Source: Adenophora triphylla var. japonica
Taxonomy: Eukaryota; Streptophyta; Magnoliopsida; Asterales; Campanulaceae
Reading direction: 5' to 3'
NCBI GenBank assembly: GCA_022495995.1
Contig: JAFEMH010000521.1
Coordinates: 558,001 to 622,000 of the forward strand
Length of the DNA: 64,000 bases
Below are positions 44,191 to 55,830 of this stretch, piece by piece. How positions within the stretch are numbered: position 1 is the stretch's first letter; each line of letters begins with the position of its first letter. The notes under the pieces were generated by a model. It saw nothing but the letters and a program-made list of their open reading frames with translations, made no database searches and was not told where the DNA came from. The position numbers and the translations under genes are program-made.

Positions 44191-45490
44191 TGTCAACATA
44201 TTCTTTGAGGAGATTTATCAGGGCTTCTTTTTCTGTACCGGCGAAGAAACCGCCAACTTGTGTCTCTTTAGGCTCTTGCGCTGACCCCAGATTCACTTTG
44301 CTCATAACCTCTTCGGCAGCTTGGGCACGATTTTCCTCTCGTTCAACTACACTCTTAAGAACTTCTTTAATGTATTGTTCGTTTAGTGTGTCTACTTCTT
44401 TATCAAGTGAATCATTATTAACTTCTTCTAAGTTGTTAGTTAATTTATCAGTTGTTAAAGTGGCAATGAGGGGATAATCCGAAAGGTCAAACTTTTCATT
44501 TAAAACGAAGGGAAATACAATGTTGGCTACATAATCATAGTCTTCTGGCGTGAGGCCGTCAGACGACTCAGAGGACTTGAATTCAACAATGAAAGACTCA
44601 GAGGGTTCGAAGTTAGATTTAGGGAGATAAGGGAGTAGCCCTAATTTGTCTATCATCTCTTTCTAGCTTGCCCTTGGTTCGGTGAAAGTCACCCAGTTCT
44701 TTAATGGTATTGAAGGATTTTTGGCGAGGGTTCGAGGATCAAAAGGTTTGGCTTCTCCTATCCCGATCATGCTGTCCTTAGAGCCCAGATCAATCAGGTT
44801 TGGAACTTCCATGACTTCTTCGAAAAGGTTTTGTAGAGCAGGTCCACTTAGAGCGTTTTCCACAAATTCTAGTTCCTTCTTACTTGGGATCAATGTTTCG
44901 AATGTTGCTTTGTGGGCTGGACCGAACAGCCTGTCTCCCAAGAAGAGCTTTTCGAGCTGTTCTTCTATGTCGGGGATCCCTATGAAGGAGTATTCATGCT
45001 GAACGGTGGTGGCGATGGGTCCAGGTATTGCAGTGACGTCGAGGAACACTCTCCTTATCGGATTGGCCTTGAGTCCTCTGAAACGTTTGAGGTTCTGTGC
45101 CAGCTTCCCCATCTTTTCTGCAATTTCTGTCCTGACCTTACATGTTCGCTTCTCATCTTCATCAGTTCCTTTATCAGTTCCCTCAGTTCCTTTTTCATCT
45201 TCATCAGTTCCATTGACGAAGTAGCGAGCTAGGTCAAAGTTGTAAGGTCGGAGGTTGGGTGTGATGTAGGAGGTTCCCTTTTTGCGAGCCGCAGCTTTAG
45301 TGCTTGCGAGCTTCTTGTCTTTTCTGACATCATCAGGTGTAGGCACATAACCGAGCCCCTGGATATTATTGTGGTCCTTGACTTTGATGACTTGGTGTTG
45401 GCCCTGTAGCCTTTTGCCGAGCCCCAGTCCTGGGATGAAGTTCATGAGCTTCATCATTTTCATGGCAGGAGGGATCTTATCCCAAAACAA
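44191..45490 (-). pseudogene. Protease-RT linker with G-patch-like motif
   Basis: Two consecutive open segments (45490-44663 and 44656-44191) are separated by a short stop-containing gap. The first begins with a G-patch-like motif (MMKLMNFIPGLGLGKRLQG), characteristic of the region between protease and RT in Tat/Ogre elements. It then runs through an acidic Thr/Asp/Glu-rich repeat (GTDEDEKGTEGTDKGTDED) and GPIATTVQHEYSFIGIP. The second is acidic and ends at the RT entry block. In Ogre an intron is known between protease and RT; no convincing splice pair was identified here. Confidence 0.65.
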
Positions 45491-45528
45491 TGGAAGGTCT
45501 ACGCTGCATATTTGGATCTTGGAAGTTT

Positions 45529-46190
45529 CTATTGTAAATCCGTTAACGCCATATCATCGTCAACGTGCTTGATTTCTAACACTGGAATGCCATTGGTGTA
45601 GGTCCCTTCAGTAGTGACGCTATCCCCGTAGACAGTAGTCAGTTCATTTCCTTGCATGAATTTGATACATTGGTGAAGATTGGATGCTACAGCGTTTATT
45701 TGGTGCATCCATGGTCTTCCCAAAATAGTTGTGAAAGTGATAGGAATGTCCAGGACTTGAAACTCGGTAGGCATCATCTGTTTGCCAAACCAAATGTTTA
45801 AGGTAGCGACCCCGAGAACTGCGCGGGAGGTAGAATCATAATCTTTGACAGTGTGAGTCGAAATCTTTAAATCGGTGGGCTTGATGTCGAGCAGATCCAT
45901 CATCTTGGCAGGCAAGACATTCATTCCTGAGCCCCCGTCAACAAGTACGGGGGAAGGCGGCGCTCATCCAACTGAATAGTGATGTAGAGCGGCTCATTAT
46001 GATCAGCCCCAAATTTTGGTAGGTCCAAGTCTGTGAAGGTGATGAAGTTTTCGTAATGTATATTGTCGATCGTCTGGATTACTTCTTTGGGAGTCACATC
46101 CACGGGGACCATGGTCCGGGCTAAACTTTCTTCCAGCTTGAGCTTATGAGGGTAGGAAGAAGTGAGCAGGGACCAAAGGGAAATGTTCAC
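45529..46190 (-). pseudogene. Protease 2 (better-preserved retropepsin)
   Basis: The segment from 46190 reads HYENFITFTDLDLPKFG, then HNEPLYITIQLDERRLPP. A frameshift leads into VLVDGGSGMNVLPAKMMDLL, with the active-site DGGSG at about 45925-45939. The typical protease C-terminal half follows (FQVLDIPITFTTILGRPWMH, then NAVASNLHQCIKF). It has the same layout as the segment at 48745-49400, so the element carries two protease-like domains. This one keeps the Asp-Gly-Gly/Ser signature. A single frameshift prevents continuous translation. Confidence 0.75.
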
Positions 46191-46201
46191 TTGGGTCTGC
46201 T

Positions 46202-48630
46202 TTAGTTAGGTAAGGATCGGATCTTCCTTTCCGGAACTTGCTTTTTCGAGTACGTGCCGACTGGGTTGCAGCTCTGGCTCTGTTGGCTTTTTGTTGGCCT
46301 TGGGTTGGGCAGTAGCACATGGATTTGGCCAGATCGGGTCAGAACATTGACATCGGGTTTGGCCTCTTTTGAGCACGTTTCTTTGAGTTGAGCCATAGTC
46401 AACGGAGGATTTTTCGAAGCAGAAGGCCATACATCCTCTCTCAATTCGTTGACTGTTAATATCTTTCTGGGGGCCTCGGTCGCCTTTCGGATTCTGTCCC
46501 AGGATACAGGTTTAGATGCTTCAGAAGGGAGAGAGCCTACGGTATGGCACAGTTGCTAGAATGTCAGTGTGCATCAGTGGTTGCTAGGACTGAGCATTGT
46601 CTCGTTTATTCTTTCCCTGAGGCTAGAGGATTCTTGATTCATGCGAACCGTTTCTCTGATCTCTTCGCGGTACACGGCATTTTTCTCTTTCTTGCTGAGC
46701 AGGCTCATGGCATTCTTGAGCTGGGACAAACAGTAATCATGGTTTGCTAGCTTTCCTCCACTCTTAATCCAAATCTGCTCTCTTATGGCCAAGCCTTCAT
46801 TGAGAGTTAGTTCTTGCATTTCTTCCCAAGTCAGAATAGCCAAGGCTTCTTTGAATCGTATGTGAAAATCCTGATAAACCTCCATTGGGGAGAGCTTTTT
46901 TGTTGCTTTAACTGAGTGATGAGCATGTCAAAAGGTGAGTATACGGCTTCCCGGACATTTGCCCAAGTAACTGGTTCTTGTCTCAGTTGATCATTTCTGT
47001 AAACGAACGTTGCAGTCTGGGGGATCTCCTTTAGCATTCTCTGGAGGTTAATTTCCATTTTTCTTTTCCCCTTGAACAGACTTTTCTTTTTCAATTTGCC
47101 TTTTAACTTTAGAATTGAAATGATCCTTTCCCATCCTCCTAGGACCCTTGGGATTCCAGTTTTGTTGGCTTCGTGATCGGCTTGGAAGAGTATAACTTCA
47201 TTGTCTTCATCGTCGCTTTCGCAAAGGGCTTGCTTCTCTCGAGGAGGCAAACGCTTGTATTCTTCACGCTGTTGGACTAGGTATTCCTTGTGTTGTTCCA
47301 TTTCATCTCCGAGATCATCTAGTCCGCTGACTTCCTTTCCTTTCCAGAGAGGGTTTGCCGAGAAGTGGTGGTAATCCAAGAAATTGCCATTGGTAAAGTT
47401 CTTGAGGTCGAACTGATCCAGAGTGGCCTCTAAATGTTTTTTTGAGGCGGCTTACGAAGCTTTAAGGGCTTTGTCCCTGTGAGTCTTTCGAGCTTTATCT
47501 TCGTCCCAAAGGTGGGCTTCTTGCACAACCAATTTCTTGAGGGATTTTATTGCGAGAGTCAAGCATTCTCCGTACGTACGCATTGTCTTACTACTTTCCA
47601 AGACCGTTATCACATCCAACTCTCTAAAGAGTGGAAATACTTGGATTATGTTCACGAAGGAAGCCATAGTCGGGCATTCCATGCGGCCTTCTCTGATCTC
47701 GACCACTAGGAAATCTGCCAACATATGATCGATCAAACCAACAGGTGTTTTGAATTCTGTGATGTTCATGATCTCGTAATCCCAGTCAAGAGCCGATTCT
47801 ATCAATGTCAGCAGCTCATTGGTGGGTTGCTTGGATCCATTATTGTGATGGCTGGGAAGAGAATCAAACTTGAGCATATTGATACTCGAGTAGTCATCCC
47901 TCTCTTTTGGGGTTTGATCTGTCTTGTTAGGAGCATATTCGTCGATGTTCTTAGGGTTGCTGCTGGAGGCATTCCCGAGGTTAATCTGGCCTATAGTCAA
48001 ATGAGGAGCTTCATTTCCTTTGTCGATGCACTCGGCCTTGGCAGCATTCTTGGCTATGATTTTGACTGACGACATGGGCTGGCTGCCACTGGTGCGGACA
48101 CTCGGGGATGACGGGCCTTGAGCCCTTTTGGCAAGGGCCTCATTTACCATGATCAGGCAATCGTCGAGGGTAACTTCCTCATCACAAAATCTGATAATAA
48201 GTATCGGGTCCTTGGTCTCATCAGGGTATTTGGAGAAGATGATGTTGACAAAGTCATCGTTAGTTACGTGGTCAAAAGGGTTCTTTGTCATGTCTACCAT
48301 CTGTTTCCACTCGCCGAATAATTGTCTGTACCGGATGTTGAGTTTCACGATCTCCATTGTATTCGACCCTTCATCATAGGTGACTTCATCCGAACTTGTG
48401 CCATCCTCGAATCTGAGCATGTTTACGTAAGAGTTTTCCTGCTGATCTGTTGCGTCTTCTACTTCGGAGAGTTCTGATTCATTCTGCTTGATGGATAGAT
48501 CCAGACCAAAGGACGTCGTGTGCCATTCTGTGAGGCTGGTACTGCGAGGAAAACTTTGTGTCCTCTGCTTGAGCAGAGGGGCCTGAGAGGGAATTCCATG
48601 TTTAAGATTTCGTGGATGTCTGCCATGCAT
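46202..48630 (-). pseudogene. Spacer polypeptide between the two proteases, unrecognised
   Basis: Three main open segments occur. At 48630-47452 (392 codons) there is SYVNMLRFEDGTSSDEVTYD, then PVGLIDHMLADFLVVE and LFRELDVITVLESSKTM. At 47379-46831 there is a Lys-rich stretch followed by REAVYSPFDMLITQLKQ. At 46885-46574 there is YQDFHIRFKEALAILTWEEM. A final piece, DVNVLTRSGQIHV, resembles the sequence that precedes proteases in this lineage. The first segment is the longest uninterrupted frame in the window. No zinc knuckle or gag core is visible, and I cannot assign a function. It may be a diverged second gag-like or accessory domain. Confidence 0.5.
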
Positions 48631-48744
48631 TCTTCATAAGTGTGCCTGCGTCTGTTGACCTTTATCGTGAAGATTTATTTGTTAGGTCGGGCCAAGGGCT
48701 TTACTCGGAAGATGCTCATGAACTTTCGGTCAGAGGGGAGATTC

Positions 48745-49684
48745 TTATGTCCCTGTATCATCGTGGTTTCCAATGTCTCTTTCCATTCGGGATTCAAGTC
48801 TCGGAAAGGGCAGTTGAATCTGATGAATTTTATCGCTTCGGGATCCTCCTGCTCGAGGGCGTTGACGTAATTGGCATCTCCGAACTCGGAGGGATACTGA
48901 TGAGATTTCCCTCGGTTCTCCTTTTGTTGGTCCTTTGGGGGGTGGCATATGTGCACGGCTGCGGGTATGCTTGTTTGGTACTTCAGCTTCGTTGGTTATG
49001 AGAATGCTATCTCCTCTGATGACCTCGAGGTCTCCTCTGCGGTTTATGAACTTTACGCATTGATGGAGGGTGGAGGCTATGGCTTTCATGTGGTGCATCC
49101 ATGGGCGTCCTAGCAGAGCTGTGAATTCGAATGGGATATCCATCACTTGGAATTTCACCGGCACCATTTGAGCTTCGAACCAAAGTTCCAGAGTTATAGT
49201 CCCCAGGATAGGATGAGATGTGTTGTCGTAGGCTTTGATGGTTCGGGAAGATGGGATCATATGGCCTTCATCGATGCGTAAGGCTCGAATATGCTGAGGG
49301 GAAGGACGTTGACGCACGATTCGTTGTCTACCAGGACTCCAGAAAGGGAGACAGTATTGATCCGAATGGTGATATGCAAGGCCTCATTATGTTCTGTAAC
49401 CCCTTTTCGCAAGTCTTTGTCACAAAACATGAGCATACCGCCGTATAGTCTGGGATCATAGACTTGATCTCTTTCGGGAGAAGGGGAGTCATCGAGCCAT
49501 CAATTTCCCGTCTTTTTTTTAGAGGCCGAGGTCTTGGTGGTACCTCGGGCCTTTGGTTCTCGTTTTCAGGATTACAGTGAGGTCGCTTGTGACGGTAACC
49601 TTCCTTCGTTATCACGTTGTTTGAGTGCGAGTGCCCGATTTGTTTTGCCTTTCCTTTGCTGGCCTGCGGACTGAAGTTTGACAA
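48745..49684 (-). pseudogene. Protease 1 (degenerate retropepsin)
   Basis: The upstream part is basic (RHKRPHCNPENENQRPEVPP, then PRPRPLKKRREIDG). After a frameshift the protease reads HNEALHITIRINTVSLSGVL, then VDNESCVNVLPLSIF. The active site (about 49318-49332) is D-N-E instead of D-N/G/S-G, the result of a single G-to-A change at the Gly codon. The C-terminal half is intact in pattern (FQVMDIPFEFTALLGRPWMH, then MKAIASTLHQCVKF). It is probably inactive as a protease. Confidence 0.7.
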
Positions 49685-49746
49685 GTTGAATTTGGGCTGA
49701 TCCTTCTGGGGATTATGCTTCTTGCTGGCATTTGGGTTGCTGGGAT

Positions 49747-52002
49747 TTAGGGCTTTCTTGTGTCCCGAGGCATGAACTTCGGTGTGGCCAGATGTTTCGG
49801 CTTTCCTTCCCCTGATTGTTTTGAAGTTGTGTTGCTCGAAGAAAGGGAAGACTTGCTGGAGTAGAGGACGTAGTAATCGAACTTTCCATAGGGTTCTCCG
49901 AGTGTACCCACGCTAGTGTCTCTGGCTTCGAATCTTTCCTTATGCTTTTCCTGAGAGGAAGACATCTTCTTCTTTTTGGGGGAGTCGTCCCTTATCATGT
50001 CTTGGAACTCGTCATCAAGGCATTTTGAGCAGCCGCATACGTCGTACCAGATGTGGACGTCTGGTGAGGGGTTGACTGGGAGAGGCGGAGGAATCAGCTC
50101 AGCGACATTTGTCTTTAGCACCCATTCGATGGAGTTCACACTGTTGTTGTTCGGGAAAGGGTTCCCGACTGTGTGAGGTCCACGAGGACGTTCCAACTTT
50201 CCCTCTCTATCAGCTTTTGGATTTCATACCGCAGACCGACACAACTATCTGTCATGTGCCCATGGTACTGGTGGAAGGCGCAGTACTTGCTTTTGTCAGC
50301 GTTGGTCGTGAGATTCTTTGGCTTGTAGTTTTCCACATGTTTGAGCAGGCCTTCTTTGATCAGTCCCTTTAACATTTTGCTTAGAGGCATGTCTAGCTTG
50401 TCGAAGCAAAGGAAAGGTTGCCTCCCGAAACAGTTGTTGCTTCGTTGGGCTGTGTTTCCATTGTTTGACTGATGTCCCTGCTAGATGTAGTTGACAGTGG
50501 TGTCTTTTCCTTTGCGGGAGCTGGTGCAGGGTTTGATGCAGTTGCCGCTCTGTATCGGTAAGATGGAACTATTGCCAGCTTTTCCTTCAGGTCCTTCTTG
50601 AATTGGGAACCCGCGTTGACCATGGCACGGAGATCAGGGAAGAAGTAATGACTGATGAGCGTCCTTATGGATGGTCTTAAGCAAGACTTGAAGATCCTCA
50701 TATGTTCGTCCTTGGAAAGGGGTTCCATAATTTCGGAAAGTTTCCAGCTCCATCTTTTGTAGAACTCCCCGACACTTTCGTTTGTCTTCTGTTCGGTGGT
50801 GATTAAGTCTTCACGACTTGTTTCCCATTCCAGGTTGGACCGGTAGCGTTTGAGGAAGATGTTGCTGATCTGGTCCCAAGTGTGGCGGTCTTCGAGCTTG
50901 ACCCTTAGGAACCACCTTAGCGTTGAACTCTTGAGAGTATGCTGAAAATGGTCGGCCATTTATTGGAGGGTGGCCCCTTTTGCTCTCATGCCGAGGATGT
51001 AAGTGTCAACGTGGGTTTGAGGGCATTCATGTCAACGTGGGTTTGAGGGCATTCATGTCAACGTGGGTTTGAGGGCATTCAGTTTCGTCGAATCTGTCCA
51101 TCTCGGGCATTATGAACTTGGCGGGAAGAGGCATGACCATTCCCGGATCTATAGATTTGAGTGTCTCTTTCTTGGAGTTGCCCATGCTGGCTTTTATTTC
51201 CTTCATTTGCTCGATCATGCAGGCCAAGGTTGGATCCAATGGTAGGCTTTGAGGCTCGGTACCTGGTGCTGCGATCAGAGAGGTAGTGATTGAACGTGGC
51301 AGGCTTGAGATATTTAGATATGCGGGGGCCTTTTCTGGGTTAAATCGGGATTTAATCCCATTGTTCTGAGGCTCGTATATGGATAACGGGTTCAACCCGG
51401 GAGGATACTGAAGGATATTTGGATCTGTTTGAGAGGGTCCAGCGCTGCACTGATTGTATTGATTGAAAGGGGCAGAACCGGCTTGGCCGTATATGACAGG
51501 GACCCCTTGGGAAGTGGCAACATGAAGCCTCGGTCGGCTATTTCCTTGGATCTAAGGATTTCTGTAGTTCAAAGGCAGAGGAACTTGGTTGAAGGCTTGG
51601 GGTGCTGATCGGGGAGGATCGTCGTCCTTGATTAAATCAAAGGTACCATCTGACCGGGGAATAGCTGTTATACCTCGCTAATTCAGGAGATGTATCACGA
51701 AGTTCTGCTGATCTTCTTTCTGTTTCTTGTGAACCTCGCAATCCCGGATGGCTTCTTCCAATGTCATGTCATTTACCGGTGGCGGGGTTCCGTTCTCGTC
51801 ACGATTTCTCGGCGAGTGACATTTCGGAGAATCTAACTGTAGGAACTGAGGAAACTGAGGAACCACCTGACGATCCCGTAACTGTAATGCTGACGAGACG
51901 ACGACCCGGAATTCTGAACCACTCTTTGTTCGCTGCAGGGACCGAAAGGTAGGGCTTAGGTTTCGGAAGGGGTATTTGGCTCAAGGCTTTGGGCTTGTGC
52001 AA
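49747..52002 (-). pseudogene. Gag of the giant element
   Basis: The N-terminal part is 52002-51678, with a frameshift from TVRFSEMSLAEKS into DMTLEEAIRDCEVHKKQKED. A middle part is 51395-51027. The Retrotrans_gag core is 50959-50393 (STLRWFLRVKLEDRHTWDQI, then QKTNESVGEFYKRWSWKL). A Cys/His segment at 50390-50136 reads YCAFHQYHGHMTDSCVGLRY, typical of Tat/Ogre gag. The distal part is 50196-49747, with DVHIWYDVCGCSKC. A 26-bp sequence repeated three times at 51005-51082 shifts the frame between the middle part and the core. Confidence 0.75.
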
Positions 52003-53150
52003 CGTGCAGTTACCGCTTAAGTTTACTTAAAACACATTTTCTCAAAATCCTAACTGGTTGGAAAATATTGCTCTTATTTTTCGCAACTACTCTAGGACTT
52101 AAATCAGTGGATCCCGACACTACGTCTATAGACCCCTCATTTTTCACTTGTAAATCGTCTTCCCGGGACGGACAATCCCGAGCGAGGGTCCCATAGGGCA
52201 AGCGGATTCCACCAACAAAAGGAAAAAAGTGAACTTAAGGCTAGCTGGTCATGCAAACTTTTGATGCATATGCCATGTAGGTCATGGTCAAAGTCAACAT
52301 CCTCGAGTTAAGGCAGAAATCGTACCAAAATTTCGGCATGAATTCTCTTTGACTCGCTTTCGCGAGGGGCCTTAGCTCTTTGTATTGGCCAAGTTGTGAC
52401 CGGTACAGTTCATACGTTGAAGGTTTGACGACACTGTGTCACATTGAACCTTCGGGTATATTTTTAACACGGTTCTACGTCAAAGTCAAAGTCAAAGTCA
52501 AAGTCAAAGGCTAAGACTCCGGGTCAAGAAACGACCTTTGATCTCAACTTTTATGTTTTGACTTGTGAGGGAGATCGGTGTAAAAATATACACTTAGGCT
52601 TTATGACACGAACTAAGCCAAAAACCAACCAAGGTCTTGGACAAAGTGTGACACAAAGAGTGCATGGTTACACGGGTGAGGATAGGCTGTTTGGGATGAC
52701 CCCGTGCGCACGAGAGAGGCATAGGAAGGCCAATCAAGTTGCAGCTGAATGGTCACCCCGGATTAAGGGTTATAGTGTGCAAGTGTACATGGTAACAGTG
52801 TGCGTAGTATGCGGTCACTAAATTCTTTTTCTTAGTAAAACATAGATTTTCAGAATGTGTTTTAAAAAATTTATGAGTAGTTCAAAATATAGCACGAAAA
52901 CCAATTTTGAACAAGTATGCACGAACATGTTATGATTTCGAAAGGAATGAAAAGCAACACATTTTTTTTGAAAACATTCCAGTGTTTTGAAAACCGGAGC
53001 TGTTTAAAATTTCTATTTTTGAAAGAAAAGATGAGTAACACGACATGGCAAGAAAACACACGCGCACAAAAAATGAGAAAGGGTAAACGAATGTTTGACC
53101 CACATAAATGTTTTTAAAACAAAAAAAGTAGTTTTGAAAAACATGTTAAC
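52003..53150 (-). other. 5' leader of the giant element
   Basis: It lies between the primer-binding site and gag. There are no long frames. A GTCAAA hexamer run (about 52480-52510) and short A-rich tracts are the only visible structure. An upstream ORF of the Ogre ORF1 kind is not recognisable. Confidence 0.6.
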
Positions 53151-53168
53151 TCCCCAGCGGAGTCGCCA
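53151..53168 (-). promoter_or_regulatory. Primer-binding site, tRNA-Arg type
   Basis: On the minus strand it reads TGGCGACTCCGCTGGGGA, two bases inside the 5' LTR end. It is complementary to the 3' end of plant tRNA-Arg(ACG), with one or two mismatches. This is the primer type reported for Ogre elements and supports the lineage call and the minus orientation. Confidence 0.85.
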
Positions 53169-54296
53169 ACTGAAATTACCCGCGTTCGCTCGGGGTCGGG
53201 AAGTCATCGAGCGGTTTGAATTTCACGGAAAGAAGAGAGTCGCCATGCTATTTTTATTATGAGCCAAAACTTTGAAAGATTTTTATTATGAGCCAAAACT
53301 TTGAAAGAGGCTTTTTTGACAAGGATCGTTTTTATTATGAGCCAAAACTTAAGAAAGGCTTTTGAACAAGGATCGTTTTTATTATGAGCCAAAACTTAAG
53401 AAAGGCTTTTGAACAGATATTGTTAGGTTCGGAGGTCACGTTACGCATCGGGAAGAGATAAATTGGGCTCACCCAAAATGCCTCGTATTGACAAGTCTTT
53501 CTACCTTTCTCGAAAATTGTGCGTGTGTGTGTGTTTGTGTATTACTTGAAAATGAGTTTGAATGGCAGTTTTTTGAATTGAAAATGAGTTTGAATGTCAG
53601 GTTTTGAAATGAGTCGGGCATTATAACGTTACCCTATTTTGAGAAAATGATAGTAAAGAAAAGATTTTGATTTTGAATCGGGCATTATAACGTTACCCCT
53701 TTTTTATGAAACGACAGTAATGAAAAGACATTTAAAGTAAATGACAGTAATGAAATGACGATAGACAATTCAATTTCTTGACTCGGATGTTAAAAGTAAA
53801 CACGATCAACCAACCAAACGGTTTGGACGGTAGATGACGGTATCAATGAATCAAACGATTCAGGCGGTAAAAGATGCGATTAACGAATCAAACGATTTGG
53901 ACGGTAAAAAGTGTTATTTAAATGACAATATCAATGAATCAAACGATTCGGACGGTAGAAATGACAATCAACGAACCAAACGGTTCGGACGGTAAAAATG
54001 ACATAATAATATAAAGTGATAAACAACGAGTCAATATCTCTGTTTTAACTCTAAATCACTCTTTTCAAAAGAGAAAAGTACCAATGGCTAGGTTTTGACG
54101 CTATCTCCAGAGGGATCGTATATCGGATACGAAAAGTGTTTGAAAAGTGTTTGGATTGTGTTTTGTTTGGGAAAAATAACGTTTTCATGCAAATTGAGAT
54201 GTTTCCGAGGTTTTCGGGGGAGTTTGGGATGCTGGAATCGAGGTAGGATGGGAGGAGGGTTAAAATTTCTTGGTCCTTTACTAATGGCTGAGGCTG

Positions 54297-54304
54297 TATT
54301 TATA
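54297..54304 (-). promoter_or_regulatory. TATA box (TATAAATA) of the giant element's 5' LTR
   Basis: It is a consensus TATA on the minus strand, 1.13 kb before the LTR end. The 3' LTR copies have CATAAATA. On the minus strand it is preceded by a GC-rich palindrome (GGCCGGCCGACC, at 54329-54340) about 25 bp upstream. Confidence 0.65.
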
Positions 54305-54716
54305 GGCAGTAAAACTGCAAAACAGGTCGGCCGGCCTTTCCATCAGTTTGAGGGCATTTTGGGCATTTGAAATTATTGATGTGACTAATTGTTGACCGGC
54401 TGATTAAACAAGTAAAATAGGTCGGCCGGCTAGTTCTTCAGTTTGGGAATATTTTGGTCTTTTTTGGTTTTTGAAGTGATTGATTTGACCTTGGGCTTGT
54501 CCATGTGTGACACGTGGCATGCTTAGTCACTAAGCAAGGGCATTTTGGTCCTTTTGATCGTATTTTGACTGTTTTTTAAATAAATATCCGAATAAATGTC
54601 GAAAACAGTCCCGAAAAGTCCCGGAAATTGCATATTTTTGGAAAAGTGATATTTTTCACGTGTTTTTAATACACTTTAATTTTAAATGATTGGGGCAGTC
54701 CTGGAAAGTCTCGTTA

Positions 54717-55830
54717 GAAAGGATCGAATCCACTCTTTCTTTTGAATTTCTATTTCTTAGTTGAATACCCAGTAGAATACAATTTCTTATTTCGAGGTGA
54801 AATGTCTAGAAAAAAAGAAAAAATCGTGGTCGGAATATATTAATCATTGGTGTTTTCATTCAAAGTGAGAGTGAGACGGATAAGATATGACATATAATGA
54901 ATAATGAATATATTAATCATTGGTGTTTTCATTCAAAGTGAGAGTGAGACGGATAAGAGCAGTCAGGAGTGAATAAGTCCGGGGTTCGAGTTGTAGTTTG
55001 ACCTTGGTTGTTTTTTTTATCATATTGTTATATAATGATTAATGATTAATATATTAATTAATCATTTGAGACGGATAAGAATGTGCAGTCAGGAGTGAAT
55101 AACTCCGGGGTTCGAGTTGTAGTTTGACCTTGGTTGTTTTTTTGGTCATATTGTTATATAATGATTAATGATTAATATGATTATTAATCAGTATTGTTCA
55201 AAGTGAGAGTGAGACCACTAGGAATGTGCAGTCGAGTGAATAGGTCGTGGTTCGAGTTGTAGTTTGACCTTGGTTGTTTTTTTGGTCATATTGTTATATA
55301 ATGATTAATGATTAATATGATTATTAATCAGTAGTGTTCAAAGTGAGAGTGAGACCGCTAGGAATGTGCAGTCGAGTGAATAAGTCGTGGTTCGAGTTGT
55401 AGTTTGACCTTAGTTGTTTTTTTGGTCATATTGTTATATAATGATTAATTATTAATATGATTATTAATCAGTAGTGTTCAAAGTGAGAGTGAGACCGCTA
55501 GGAATGTGCAGTCGAGTGAATAAGTCGTGGTTCGAGTTGTAGTTTGACCTTAGTTGTTTTTTTGGTCATATTGTTATATAATGATTAATGATTAATATGA
55601 TTATTAATCAGTAGTGTTCAAAGTGAGAGTGAGACCGCTAGGAATGTCCAGTCGAGTGAATAAGTCGTGGTTCAAGTTGTAGTTTGACCTTAGTTATTTT
55701 TTTGGTCATATTGTTATATAATGATTAATGATTAATATGATTATTAATCGGTAGTGTTCAAAGTGAGAGTGAGACCGCTAGGAATGTCCAGTCGAGTGAA
55801 TAAGTCGTGGTTCGAGTTGTAGCTTGACCT
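54717..55830. repeat. Insertion in the 5' LTR made mostly of a 140-bp tandem repeat
   Basis: LTR homology breaks after TCTCGTTA (54716) and resumes at GGAAAGTGTG (55831). The first about 130 bp are unique. The rest is six to seven 140-bp units containing AAAGTGAGAGTGAGACCGCT, GGTTCGAGTTGTAGTTTGAC and TTATATAATGATTAATGATT. Each unit has an 8-bp inverted repeat (TGATTAAT and ATTAATCA, 6-nt loop). No terminal repeats or target-site duplication are clear, so its class is unknown. Confidence 0.8.

Noticed and set aside
43287..44477. Plus-strand ORFs of 130-226 codons (also 44682-45232, 47479-48379, 48612-49001)
   Set aside because: They are shadows of the minus-strand RT, linker, spacer and protease coding sequences.
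54717..54850. Possible plastid or mitochondrial insertion at the start of the LTR insert
   Set aside because: The sequence has an organelle-like AT-rich character, but I could not match it to a specific organellar gene from sequence alone.
55020..55830. tRNA genes suggested by repeated GGTTCGAGTTG
   Set aside because: There is only a B-box-like word; no cloverleaf, A box or acceptor stem could be found.
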